Positions 56,401 to 64,000 of a stretch of DNA of 64,000 nucleotides are shown one piece after another; within the stretch, counting starts at the first letter, position 1; each line of letters starts with the position of its first letter. The notes beneath the pieces were generated by a model, which was given only the letters and a program-made list of their open reading frames with translations, made no database searches and had not been told where the DNA came from. Origin of the DNA: Rubripirellula reticaptiva. Its GTDB lineage: Bacteria; Planctomycetota; Planctomycetia; Pirellulales; Pirellulaceae. The stretch spans positions 62,001-126,000 of the forward strand of contig NZ_SJPX01000001.1 of NCBI RefSeq assembly GCF_007860175.1. The letters run 5' to 3'. A program made the translations under genes and the position numbers.

Positions 56401-56547
56401 ACGCACGACGCCAGCCAAGGAAGCTCGGTCGGTCAGGGCGATCGCGTGGTAGCCAAGATCGGCTGCCCGCTCGACCAATTCGTCGGGATGCGACGCACCC
56501 TCGAGAAACGTAAAATTGCTTTTGCAGTGCAGTTCGGCGTACTGCAT
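53407..56547 (-). CDS. dnaE2: Error-prone DNA polymerase III alpha subunit (DnaE2/ImuC)
   Basis: A 1046-residue C-family DNA polymerase used in damage-induced mutagenic repair. The N-terminal PHP domain begins QYAELHCKSNFTFLEGAS, where the usual Asp-His pair is Asp-Arg in ALTDRASL, as common in this group. The polymerase palm has D382-I-D384-V-D386 in PDIDVDFEHQRREE. Other DnaE blocks are CQGRGSAANSAVCYCLG and HLSQHTGGMVM. The C-terminal OB-fold region (about 930-1030) ends the protein. Its usual partners imuA and imuB (or lexA) are not within this window; neighbours are a sugar isomerase and a TM2 protein. Confidence 0.95.
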   Translation of the reverse strand: MQYAELHCKSNFTFLEGASHPDELVERAADLGYHAIALTDRASLAGVVRGWTPAKERGIKYIVGSELHLADAPPMVVWPTDRQAYGRLCRLISRGRLRAEKGECELRFADLAELSDGIIAAVVPSVEQVVAAENGKPTKLARFLRTKFRDTFGDRGYVFCELHRGVDDGLYVQRLQRLAIGCDVPLVAGGDVHYHTPARMLMHDLVAAIRRGTTIDAVASERFANSQRCLRTLDEIKLLYRDVPDAIARTIEIADRCTFTLADLRYEYPAELAPSGMSQMEHLRRLTWEGAKQRWPSGVPDKVLDQLRHEVRLIQELNYEAYFLTVWDMVRFARSRGILCQGRGSAANSAVCYCLGVTSVDPSQTDLLFERFVSRERDEAPDIDVDFEHQRREEVIQYLYEKYGRDRAGMTAVVTTYRTRSAVREVGKSLGVSADAIDAISKLGQSGQEFEQRCESAGLDTTSETGKRFVYLVKMLKGFPRHLSQHTGGMVMTAGNLCELCPVENASMPGRTVIQWNKDDLDELGVLKVDVLALGMLSAIRRCFELVEKHHGDALSLSNIPPDDVATYDMICLADTTGVFQIESRAQMSMLPRLRPRCYYDLVIEVAIVRPGPIQGNMVHPFLQARQDPSMVVYPNDAIRGVLEKTMGVPIFQEQAMRLAVVAAGFTPGEADQLRRAMAAWRRPGVIDTFRIKLLAGMKDSGLTAEFAEHVFNQIRGFGEYGFPESHAASFALLVYASCYLKCHYPAAFCVSLLNSQPMGFYAPAQLIADAIKHGVRVRAVDVNHSDWDSTLEPDRNRPGPSIRLGLRTISGLAELSGRDLVDERVRGGVFRSMDELVRRTKAGKGLLKRLADADAMRSLATDRRAAVWQSLGQENSPGGTPLFDEIDDQDDAPEGLVPMSPQEEVFADYQTTGLSLKAHPISFARNQLQSLGCVCAGDLASLRDGRAVRVAGLVLLRQQPSTAKGIVFVTLEDETGSINLVLFQAVWQRFFRIAKTSNSWLVDGKLENRKGVIHVIVGRLIDLNDEVDFGTDDDGQKMPRSRDFR

Positions 56548-56803
56548 GGGTGTCTACAACCTGAGGACAGAAGTGGCTTTTTGTCCACGTTAACGCGCCG
56601 AGCTCGGCACCGGTAGGCTAGCGGCCCCGAAGCGACGACAAAGTCTTGACGCCCAGAACTTTTTCACTGTCGCCCCAAGATTTCGGTTGCCGCGACGAAT
56701 CCAAGACAGTGCGTTTGCCCGATTCTTGGAAATCACGATGCCTACCGCTTCATTTCAACCATCCTTCACCAACCAGCAACCCATTAACCACCGACACACG
56801 TCG

Positions 56804-57202
56804 ATGTCCTCTGAAACCGCGCCGACTCATCCAGCCCTCGTTGGATACTTATTTTGGATTCTGGGATTTGTCGGCGCTCACCGGTTCTACTTTGGGAAAC
56901 CGTTGACGGGAATCTTGTGGTTCTTTACGGGCGGCCTTTTCTTGGTCGGCTGGATCGTTGACCTATTCCTGATTCCCTCGATGGCTGACGAAGCCAACCG
57001 CCGATTCCATCCCGGCGAAGTGGACTACACCCTGACCTGGGTGCTGCACACATTCCTTGGCCTGTTCGGTGTTCACCGTTTCTACATGGGCAAGATCGTC
57101 ACGGGCGTCATCTACCTGCTAACCGGCGGACTGTTTGGCATCGGCTACATCTACGACACGTTGACGCTGAATGAACAGATCGACGAGATCAACGTTAGCT
57201 AG
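56804..57202 (+). CDS. Tandem TM2-domain membrane protein
   Basis: A 132-residue protein with two TM2 domains. The first is LFWILGFVGAHRFYFGK plus GGLFLVGWIVDLFLIPSM, the second LGLFGVHRFYMGKIVTG plus GGLFGIGYIYDTLTL. Each has two membrane helices joined by the HRFY-G turn. The start at 56804 is preferred; in-frame ATGs at 56738 and 56687 add polar sequence. The role of TM2 proteins in bacteria is not established. The stop overlaps that of the convergent lipoprotein gene (CTAG). Confidence 0.85.
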   Translation: MSSETAPTHPALVGYLFWILGFVGAHRFYFGKPLTGILWFFTGGLFLVGWIVDLFLIPSMADEANRRFHPGEVDYTLTWVLHTFLGLFGVHRFYMGKIVTGVIYLLTGGLFGIGYIYDTLTLNEQIDEINVS

Positions 57203-58266
57203 TGAGAAGTTGCGTACGCGTCGGCCTTTAACATCCGTTCGATTTGCCGTGCGACTAGTGACAATCGAATGCGAATCGAGTCCTCGTCGTCGATCGCGCA
57301 AGCATCAACCGCATCGCTTGCCGCCCGAACGAACTCCCATGCCTTCTTGGCATCACCACGCCCAACCCAGACACGTGCGACTCGGTTCAGCCGATCAGCC
57401 GCCTCCCTTGGCATTCCGGCTTGCTGATACGCGGCCGCCGCCAACTCCAATGCGCCGGGCACTTCACGGAAATTACCCGCCATCCGCAGATACTTTGCTT
57501 CGCGATCAAAATGCCAGGCCGCCTGCAGGTACTCTTCTTTGGCCACGTGAATCAGCGCCGCGACGTTTTGCAATTCTGCATGCAGTTCGTACGAACAAAC
57601 ATCGCTTATCAGTTCACAAGCACACTGAAAGTGCTTGCCGGCGGCCGCCAAATCAAACTGCTCGGCTGCCAACCGAGCCCGCGTCAGATGGATCTGAGCG
57701 GTGAAACCATCGCGGCAATCTTCCTCGGCACGTTTTGCTTCCAAACGACGCCCGACACAGGGTACGCAATCGAGTGGACATCGCTTGCAGCCCTCAGAGG
57801 TCGGACATTCACACGTCGAATCGCCAACCGCGCAGGGCGGCGTCGCACACGCACTGGCATCCAGATAACGCGCCGCAGCAGCGAAACGCCCATCATCGAT
57901 CGCGATGCGCGACTCTAATAACCAAACGTTACCGATCGATTCGCCGCCACGTGTTAGCTCTGCACGCGCATCAGCCAACCAATCGCGGGCGACCCCGTTG
58001 TCGCCGTCGGTCACCATGCAAGCAGCCAAGTTATACGCCCCGTTGCCCGATTCAGTGGGGTCGTCCATCGCCCATGCTCGCAGCACAGCCGATTGGTACT
58101 TCTTGATTGCCGCTTCAACATCACCTTCGGCAAACAACTCGCGACCGTCGTCCGCCAATCGCCGAACACGAGTGTCTTTAGCAACTTCACCAACCGACGA
58201 ACTGCGACATCCGCTGACCACCAGCAACGTCAAGAAAACGAATCCGAAACTAAACCGTACAATCAT
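57199..58266 (-). CDS. TPR-like lipoprotein with cysteine cluster, in mla operon
   Basis: A 355-residue lipoprotein with lipobox VVSGC (Cys20). Helical, TPR-like repeats run from about 40 to the C terminus (GDVEAAIKKYQSAVLRAW, YQQAGMPREAADRLNRV). Between about 137 and 170 lies a cluster of eight cysteines (C140, C145, C152, C154, C160, C163, C167 and C170); more single cysteines follow. It is the last gene of the MlaE-MlaF-MlaD-type operon and overlaps the MlaD gene by ATGA. It may be the lipoprotein partner of the transporter, but it does not look like PqiC or MlaA. Confidence 0.78.
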   Translation of the reverse strand: MIVRFSFGFVFLTLLVVSGCRSSSVGEVAKDTRVRRLADDGRELFAEGDVEAAIKKYQSAVLRAWAMDDPTESGNGAYNLAACMVTDGDNGVARDWLADARAELTRGGESIGNVWLLESRIAIDDGRFAAAARYLDASACATPPCAVGDSTCECPTSEGCKRCPLDCVPCVGRRLEAKRAEEDCRDGFTAQIHLTRARLAAEQFDLAAAGKHFQCACELISDVCSYELHAELQNVAALIHVAKEEYLQAAWHFDREAKYLRMAGNFREVPGALELAAAAYQQAGMPREAADRLNRVARVWVGRGDAKKAWEFVRAASDAVDACAIDDEDSIRIRLSLVARQIERMLKADAYATSH

Positions 58267-59369
58267 CGTGCGAAGCCTCCCCGCACCGTCGATGGCGAAA
58301 TCTGTTCACTCGACGATGCCCGGTTGCTTGATCGACGCAGCAACCAATGATCGCGAATCTCACCAACCAAGTCCTGCGTCTCGCTAACGGTATCGTTGAC
58401 GCGAGCGGTCGTGCCGGGCAAGTCATCAGCTTCGCGTCGAACGATTCGCACAATCGCGCGAGTTTCTTCGGCCAACTGGGCGACTTGTTCTGCGGCCTGC
58501 TTTAGCGTCGCCATCGTGTCGGCAACATCGTCGCCCACTTCGACCGTGGTCGTGTTGGCCGTCTTGGCGGCTGAACTAATGTCGTCGCTTGATTGACGAA
58601 CATCGGCAAGCGTCGACTTCAAATCATCGTCGAGCAACTTTTCAATTTTTGCAGTCAACACACCAACCTGCGACTGCAACTCGGTCGTCGCTTCGCGGAT
58701 CACACGCAATGTTTCAGATGCTTCCGGACGCAGTTGCTCGTTGCTCTTCAAGAACGACTCCGACGCCACGCGAGCCTGGTCAAAGGATGGATTCACCGAA
58801 CTATCAAATGACTCGTTCAAGTGATCCGAGGTCGTTTCAATCGAATCCAATGTCGGCATCATTCGTTGTTGAATCAAGCGTACCGAATCGCTAACGGTTT
58901 CAACTTCGCGCGCCATGCGTTCGATCCGATCATCTTCGCTACGGAACGTCGCGATGCGACTGCCATCGGGCAACGGAACCGGCGAAGTCTCGGGGCCTGA
59001 TCCCCGGCGAATGTTCAGCACTGGCGTGCCCACGCCATACTTACGTGCCGGAACAATGACCGAGTTATCGAAGATCTGATCACCTCGGTTCGCGTCGATT
59101 TCTAAATTGACGCGTACACGATCGCTGCCGTTGACGTAATCGATGCCGCTAACTTGACCCGCTCGCTGCCCCAGAATTACCACTTCGATTCCAGGATGCA
59201 GATCCTGGACTTCTTCTTGGCCAATTTCGAACCAGTATGATTTTTTCTCCGCGAAATAGTCACTCGCTCTCAGCAACAATAACGCAAGCAGAATCAAAAA
59301 CAGCAACAGCACCAATAGGAAGGCGCCGACAATTTGGTTGGTGTATCGCAAACGAAAAGGCTGGTTCAT
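58263..59369 (-). CDS. MlaD-family (MCE domain) lipid transporter subunit
   Basis: A 368-residue inner-membrane-anchored MCE protein. One N-terminal membrane helix (GAFLLVLLLFLILLALLLL) is followed by an MCE domain (about 40-130: SYWFEIGQEEVQDLHPGIEV, YGVGTPVLNIRRGSG) and a long coiled-coil region (about 150-330) rich in Asp/Ser/Thr/Glu. MlaD proteins carry lipid between membranes with MlaE and MlaF. Overlaps ATGA with the genes before and after. The coiled coil is longer than in E. coli MlaD, as in needle-forming relatives. Confidence 0.88.
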   Translation of the reverse strand: MNQPFRLRYTNQIVGAFLLVLLLFLILLALLLLRASDYFAEKKSYWFEIGQEEVQDLHPGIEVVILGQRAGQVSGIDYVNGSDRVRVNLEIDANRGDQIFDNSVIVPARKYGVGTPVLNIRRGSGPETSPVPLPDGSRIATFRSEDDRIERMAREVETVSDSVRLIQQRMMPTLDSIETTSDHLNESFDSSVNPSFDQARVASESFLKSNEQLRPEASETLRVIREATTELQSQVGVLTAKIEKLLDDDLKSTLADVRQSSDDISSAAKTANTTTVEVGDDVADTMATLKQAAEQVAQLAEETRAIVRIVRREADDLPGTTARVNDTVSETQDLVGEIRDHWLLRRSSNRASSSEQISPSTVRGGFAR

Positions 59370-60094
59370 AACGTTGCCTCCGGACCTGCAAGACTAAGAT
59401 CCGCAATCGGCTGTAACGATGCCGACACCAGTCGAAAATGAGCAACCGGCGGGATCAGTTCGGCGCTCGCTTCGGACGAATTGCCCGCGAACCACAACAC
59501 CGCCGCCCCACGCTGGCGAAGTCGGTTGACGGCGGCCACCAACTTTGGCAACCACAACGGTGGGACTGCCTTCATCGGCCGCTCCAAAAGCAACAGCGAT
59601 GGATTGCCGATCATGGCACGGACCCACTGGTACATTTGCAAACGCGTGGAATCGACAAAGGCAGGCCGTTCCCAAGATGGTGGGTCAAGCGAAAGCTGTT
59701 CGGACAATTCGGTCACTTCGGCACGAACTTCGTTGAGATCGCGACCATGGTGTTCGCTGGCTAACATCACGTTCTCGGTCATGTTCAAGTTTGCAAGCCA
59801 CGCCTGATCATCGAACACGCGTCCGATCTTACTGCGCATTTTGAAGTGGCGTTCAAAGTCGCTCCCTTTCCAATCAGATTCCTGAAACAGAACTTCGCCG
59901 AACCTCGGTTGTTGGAGTCCTTGGATCATCGAAGCGATGTCTCGCGCGCTTTGGGATCGGTCCAAATGCACCATCAGTAATTCACCCTGACGAAGCGTCA
60001 GGCTGACGTCGGCAAGGACGAGCGAGCGTTTTGCGTTGCCTTCGAACGAGACATTGCGAAGCTCTAAAACGGCTGGAAGATTATTGGGTTCCAT
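59366..60094 (-). CDS. MlaF-like ABC ATPase homologue lacking catalytic motifs
   Basis: A 242-residue ABC-ATPase-like protein in the place of MlaF. The overall layout is kept: LELRNVSFEGNAKRSLVLAD, a GEVLF strand, FDDQAWLANLNMTENVML (with the Q-loop Gln97), and a Walker-B-like LLLLER at 167-172. But Walker A (GxxGxGKS/T) is replaced by MVHLDRSQSAR (41-51) with no GK, the signature LSGGQ by FVDSTRLQM (147-155), the Walker B Asp-Glu by Glu-Arg, and the switch His by WFAGNSS. It is thus unlikely to hydrolyse ATP in the normal way. It lies 3 bp after mlaE and overlaps mlaD by ATGA. Confidence 0.85.
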   Translation of the reverse strand: MEPNNLPAVLELRNVSFEGNAKRSLVLADVSLTLRQGELLMVHLDRSQSARDIASMIQGLQQPRFGEVLFQESDWKGSDFERHFKMRSKIGRVFDDQAWLANLNMTENVMLASEHHGRDLNEVRAEVTELSEQLSLDPPSWERPAFVDSTRLQMYQWVRAMIGNPSLLLLERPMKAVPPLWLPKLVAAVNRLRQRGAAVLWFAGNSSEASAELIPPVAHFRLVSASLQPIADLSLAGPEATL

Positions 60095-60097
60095 CGC

Positions 60098-60970
60098 CTA
60101 CATGATCTTAAAAACGAGTAGGCGACCGTAAATCAGCACCGACAGCACGGCCGACACTGCAAACACGGCCGTCAGTGCCCGGATACCACTGCGACTGGAA
60201 ACTCGCGGCACGTCTGTCATCGTGCCGCGAACATTCAATCCATCAATGCAGCAAATCGCGCCGGCAAACGCACCCGCAATGATGGTCTTGGGAACAAAGA
60301 ACAATAGATCCAACGAGTTGAATTGGCTGACGATCCCATCCAGGAACGTTGACCAAGAGTCGCGTATGGCATCCATTCCCCATCCGATCGCATAGCCAGT
60401 GACCACCATCGACGTCGCGATGATGATTGCCAAACAAAACACACTGACCACAACACTGATGATTCGCGGCATGACCAAACAAGTCATCGGATCGATTCCC
60501 TGTGCATCCAAGACCTCAACCTCGCCACCCACGACCATCGTCGCAAGTTCAGTCGAGATCGCGATTCCGCTGCGCCCGATCACCACCAAACAGGCCAGTA
60601 GTGGCGCTAGCTCGCGGACAATTGCTTTCCAAAGTATGGGCATGATGATGTCAGTGGTAATCCCGAGCGCGTCGATCCAAAGCGCGGCCTGTACAATGAT
60701 CAACACACCAACGGCGGCTCCGAATCGGACGCCCACGAATGCAGCGTCGACGCACGTGAACATCAACTGCCGTGCGAGCACCTGGCGGACCGGACGAGTC
60801 CATGAGGTCGGCCGGATTGCCAATATCGCCGTCGCCCACAAAATGGCCAGGATTGACGCCAGCGTCGCACAACGCCCGAGGAACTGGGCGCCGATGAACT
60901 CAACCGCCCAAAACACCCGATCCTTGAACGCGCCGCGAGATCGAGTAGGGGTAAGGGATGTCGAAGACAC
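60098..60970 (-). CDS. MlaE-family lipid ABC permease
   Basis: A 290-residue permease with five to six membrane segments. The family motif RELAPLLACLVVIGRSG and the helix FVGVRFGAAVGVLIIVQAAL are present, followed by GGEVEVLDAQGIDPMTCLVMPR and a C-terminal cytoplasmic-then-membrane tail. MlaE forms the membrane core of the lipid transporter with MlaF and MlaD. It is the first gene of the operon and is 3 bp from the MlaF homologue. The start at 60970 fits; the upstream 190 bp hold the promoter. Confidence 0.88.
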   Translation of the reverse strand: MSSTSLTPTRSRGAFKDRVFWAVEFIGAQFLGRCATLASILAILWATAILAIRPTSWTRPVRQVLARQLMFTCVDAAFVGVRFGAAVGVLIIVQAALWIDALGITTDIIMPILWKAIVRELAPLLACLVVIGRSGIAISTELATMVVGGEVEVLDAQGIDPMTCLVMPRIISVVVSVFCLAIIIATSMVVTGYAIGWGMDAIRDSWSTFLDGIVSQFNSLDLLFFVPKTIIAGAFAGAICCIDGLNVRGTMTDVPRVSSRSGIRALTAVFAVSAVLSVLIYGRLLVFKIM

Positions 60971-61161
60971 GGATCAAAATCGCTGGGACATGCGGATACG
61001 ACGGACCCGCGAAACCCTCGCCGGCACCATCGATACGTTCGGCAACTTCCCAACCGCACTGCCAGCAAAACCCCGTCAACCCGAATTGCTAGCAATTCAA
61101 GTACCGATGCAACGGTTGCAACCCGCATAATCGGCCCTGTGTCATACCTGTAGTCGCTGCC

Positions 61162-62724
61162 TCACACGACAGTGGGACGAACCAGCACTCGGGCACCTTG
61201 CTTGCCAATCACGGTCACTTCGGTGCCACTGTCGACGAAATCACCTTCGGTCGCCACATCCACCGTAATGTCGCCTACCTGAATACGACCGCTTGGACGC
61301 AGCGGTGATACCGTCCGCCCTACGTCGCCAACGCTGACACGCTGCCACCCGGGCAACATCGAATCCATCGGCGCCTCGTCCGTCATTCCACCGGCCATTC
61401 CGCCAGCGCCAGCCAACACGGGTGGCTGCAATGTCAATCGACTCAGCCCCGGAATATCGCCGATGTAGTGAGACAGTAAAAACAGCCCCACCAAGAACGC
61501 ACCGAACGCCCCCATCACCGTCAACACGTCGCTGCCGAGGCCGTCCCACTGCTGTGCATTTTCAGGAATCAACACACGCCGCGACGCCATCACGAGCGAC
61601 CCTAATAGCAAACCGATCCCGGCCAACCCAGCGATCCCAAAACCGGGAATCACAAACAACTCGCACGCAATGAAGACAATCCCCAATGCGAACAACATGA
61701 CTTCCAACCATCCAGACGTACCCGCCGCAAACCGGCTCCAGAAGAACAGCCCAAAACACAACAACGACATCAACCCACCCGCGCTAATCCCCGGCGCGCT
61801 GAGTTCCACCACCAGAGCAAGCAAACCGACCGCGATCAAAAAGAACGTCATCCAACCCGTGTTCAGAAACCTTGCAATTCGCTCGGCCCAGGTCGGTCCA
61901 AGCGTTTCGATGGGTTCGGCGACGTCCAGTATTTCGCCCAATTGGTCTCGGCTGTCGAACGTTTGGTCGGCCACGCCCAATTCAACAAGTCGGCGACCGT
62001 TGGCGATGAAGAACATTTCTTTGCCGCCTTCGCGAATCGGCTTGCCCCGTTCCCATTTTTCGCTGTCCTCAAAGGCGTCCCATTCCTTGTCCGAAAAGTA
62101 CTGTTGCTCGCCAGTTTCCTTTTCCGTGGCCGAAAAAACCACCATGTCTTTGTCCGTCATCTTCTCGGCCAGCACTGGTGGTCGGCCTGTCGCGGCAGCC
62201 GTATCACGTGCCTTCTGGGCGACCATGCTGCGGCTCTTTGCTTCGGCATATCGAAACTCGCCACTTATCCCCAGCACGATCACGCCGGCATCGCCCAAGC
62301 GAGCCCCCGGCTTCATGATGATCTTGTCGCACGCCAACGCAAACAGAGCCGCACCGCTGATCGCATCGCGTTCGATCATGGCTACGGTTTCCACGTTGTC
62401 GGCTTCCAACAACATGTCCATCAATTCGAACGTCACGTCGACGCGACCGCCCGGGCTGTTGATGTCAAAAATCACAACATCTGCGCCGGAATCAACCGCT
62501 TCTTTGAACTTGCGTGACAAGATCGCACCGCTCAGCGGGTTCAAATCCTCATGCAGCTCGATGATGACCGCCGTTCGCTTCTCGTCCTTTTCGCGTTTGA
62601 ACACCTGCGCGGTCAAAGGCGACGCCAGCATGCCGATCGACAGCACGGAAAGGACGCACGCAATGGCGAGCGACAAAGTATTGAGTGAGAAGGCATTCAA
62701 GTTTTTCGTGTACATCTGAGGCAT
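61162..62724 (-). CDS. NfeD-type membrane serine protease (SDH + NfeD domains)
   Basis: A 520-residue membrane protein. The N-terminal part after a signal/anchor is a ClpP-fold, serine-dehydrogenase-proteinase-like domain (about 50-270) with S90-P-G-G and Ser123 in the DAISGAALFALACD helix, the position of the nucleophile in NfeD1b proteases. Five or so membrane segments (about 280-450) include WMTFFLIAVGLLALVVELS. The C-terminal NfeD OB-fold (about 455-520) starts SVGDVGRTVSPLRPSGRIQV. Such proteins are linked to stomatin-type membrane partners, not seen next door. It lies 190 bp from the mla operon. Confidence 0.88.
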   Translation of the reverse strand: MPQMYTKNLNAFSLNTLSLAIACVLSVLSIGMLASPLTAQVFKREKDEKRTAVIIELHEDLNPLSGAILSRKFKEAVDSGADVVIFDINSPGGRVDVTFELMDMLLEADNVETVAMIERDAISGAALFALACDKIIMKPGARLGDAGVIVLGISGEFRYAEAKSRSMVAQKARDTAAATGRPPVLAEKMTDKDMVVFSATEKETGEQQYFSDKEWDAFEDSEKWERGKPIREGGKEMFFIANGRRLVELGVADQTFDSRDQLGEILDVAEPIETLGPTWAERIARFLNTGWMTFFLIAVGLLALVVELSAPGISAGGLMSLLCFGLFFWSRFAAGTSGWLEVMLFALGIVFIACELFVIPGFGIAGLAGIGLLLGSLVMASRRVLIPENAQQWDGLGSDVLTVMGAFGAFLVGLFLLSHYIGDIPGLSRLTLQPPVLAGAGGMAGGMTDEAPMDSMLPGWQRVSVGDVGRTVSPLRPSGRIQVGDITVDVATEGDFVDSGTEVTVIGKQGARVLVRPTVV

Positions 62725-62810
62725 CCGATCATCCGGTTCGCGGCGCCCACACTTTGAAAAGAACGGGCCGTTCGTATTGTAGCCGTGTTCAATCTAGGCA
62801 CGAAAAGGGA

Positions 62811-64000
62811 TCAAATACGGCGCCAAAATGATGGGAAAATCAGTACTAAAACGCTAAAAACTTCCACTCGCCCCAACATCATCAACCACACAAACAACAA
62901 TTTAGCGCCCTGGCTGAACCCTGCGTAATTTTTTGTTGGGCCAACCACGCCAAAGCCCGGGCCGATGTTATTGAGTGTTGCCGCAACGGCGCTTGCCGAA
63001 TCAAGCAACTTTTCATCCAACGTGTTGCGCCTCACCTGTTTTTCGATCGCGTCACCACTTGTTTCGACTTGCCCCGCCGTCGCCGCCTCGGTCACGCCCC
63101 ACGTACTACTAGGTTCAAAGGTGATCAACAACAACCATGAAAAAACGAAAATTGCCAGGATCATGGAAAAGTAGACCACGATCCCATTGGCCAAGTTCGG
63201 ATCGTCGACCGCCGTGCCACCGATGCGAATAAAACGAATCACGCGAGGCCGATGCGACTTTTCGATTTCTTGACGCAAGATTTTGTAGAACAAAATGTGG
63301 CGGATCACTTTCATGCCACCACCAGTACTGCCGGCACATCCGCCCACAAACATCAACAGCAACAAAATACCGCGGCCAAAGTTATTCCAGTGATCAAAGT
63401 CAGCGGTTCCGTATCCGGTTGTCGTCAAGACTGACACGACCTGGAACATTCCGTTCCGCAGTGCATCAAAGAACGTATCAAAACCTGCATCACCGGATCG
63501 CATTCCAAAGAAAATCACTCCGCCGGTCACTAATGTGATGATGCCGATGAAGGTCCGGAATTCAACGTCACGAAACAGTCGCTTGGGACTGTCCAATAGC
63601 GAAAGGTAAAGCAACGTAAAATTCGTGCCCGCCAAGATCATGAACAAGATCGTCGTGAAGTCGATCACGCTGCTGTTGAACTGTCCGTGACTAGCGTTGT
63701 AAGTGCTGAAACCACCCGTCGCCATCGTCCCAAACGCATGACACAGTCCATCAAACCACGACATGCCTTCGATGACATAGACGAACGTTAAAATCACGTT
63801 CAAGCCGACATAGATCGCGGCAAAGGCCCATGCCGTCGCTTGCATCCGCGGCATGCTGCCTTCTTTGGTGGGCCCCGGCATCTCGGCCCGCATCATCGCT
63901 TTGCCGGCCGACCCTTGCCCAAGAATTGCGACGAACAAAACGACGATTCCCAGACCGCCAAGGAAGTGAGTCCAAGATCGCCAGAACAAAATGCAGTGCG
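62811..64000 (-). CDS. TrkH-family potassium transporter (N terminus beyond window)
   Basis: A potassium-channel-like membrane subunit of the Trk/Ktr family, partial: the reading frame stays open to the last base (HCILFWRSW) and the ATG-like start visible near 63989 is internal, since TrkH proteins have about 90 more residues before [17 protein letters not shown]. Selectivity-filter loops are visible as [12 protein letters not shown] and [12 protein letters not shown], and the C-terminal part has [15 protein letters not shown]. It needs a TrkA-type partner not seen here. It ends 87 bp from the NfeD-type gene. Confidence 0.9.
   Translation of the reverse strand, partial: HCILFWRSWTHFLGGLGIVVLFVAILGQGSAGKAMMRAEMPGPTKEGSMPRMQATAWAFAAIYVGLNVILTFVYVIEGMSWFDGLCHAFGTMATGGFSTYNASHGQFNSSVIDFTTILFMILAGTNFTLLYLSLLDSPKRLFRDVEFRTFIGIITLVTGGVIFFGMRSGDAGFDTFFDALRNGMFQVVSVLTTTGYGTADFDHWNNFGRGILLLLMFVGGCAGSTGGGMKVIRHILFYKILRQEIEKSHRPRVIRFIRIGGTAVDDPNLANGIVVYFSMILAIFVFSWLLLITFEPSSTWGVTEAATAGQVETSGDAIEKQVRRNTLDEKLLDSASAVAATLNNIGPGFGVVGPTKNYAGFSQGAKLLFVWLMMLGRVEVFSVLVLIFPSFWRRI

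Noticed and set aside
60399-61130. 243-codon plus-strand open frame rich in Thr/Ser/Ile/Met
   Set aside because: Antisense to the mlaE permease.
61670-62719. 349-codon plus-strand open frame
   Set aside because: Antisense to the clear NfeD-type protease gene; composition is that of a shadow frame.

Overview
The window comes from a planctomycete, most likely a member of the Pirellulaceae (Rhodopirellula-like). The evidence is the domain content: exported sulfatases, sialidase-like beta-propellers, DUF1080 domains, a PSCyt1/DUF1549/DUF1553 protein paired with a DUF1501 protein, large exported PQQ-type propellers, and a very cysteine-rich exported repeat protein. Genes for lpxB and an Mla-type lipid transporter indicate a Gram-negative style outer membrane. 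No insertion sequence, prophage, rRNA operon or CRISPR array was seen. One tRNA gene was found.

Region 1 (1-9.0 kb) is a glycan-degradation locus: the end of a sulfatase, a propeller-GDSL esterase fusion, a sialidase, a PL14-like lyase/lectin-fold protein, and on the opposite strand a large sialidase-like propeller fused to DUF1080. Together these suggest removal of sulfate, acyl and terminal-sugar groups from a complex glycan. The 9.0-10.7 kb stretch is nearly gene-free and holds tRNA-Arg(TCG).

Region 2 (10.7-30.3 kb) holds a DinB-like protein, type II DAHP synthase, a sulfatase plus PL10-like pectate lyase pair, an FdhF/YdeP-type molybdoenzyme, hemB with an overlapping methyltransferase gene, the PSCyt1-DUF1553/DUF1501 pair, a ThuA-DUF1080 protein, a low-complexity TPR-like protein, and a polysaccharide export protein with a seven-cysteine N-terminal cluster.

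Region 3 (30.3-46.8 kb, mostly minus strand) holds an FAD oxidoreductase, a beta-CASP metallo-beta-lactamase-fold nuclease, an M14 peptidase, exported propeller proteins, a fatty-acid gene set (dehydratase, long ACP, a dehydratase-like protein lacking the catalytic His, FabF), and a pseudo-receiver gene coupled to a DMT transporter. Region 4 (46.8-64 kb) holds a cupin, the cysteine-rich repeat protein with its own terminator, lpxB, a disrupted membrane-protein gene, a sugar isomerase-like protein, dnaE2, a double TM2-domain protein, an mlaE-mlaF-mlaD-lipoprotein operon whose MlaF has lost its ATPase motifs, an NfeD-type membrane protease, and the truncated start of a TrkH potassium transporter.

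The most unusual items are the cysteine-rich repeat protein, the Mla operon with a degenerate ATPase and a cysteine-cluster lipoprotein, and the paired dehydratases. Functions were inferred from motifs read by eye; no database search was run.
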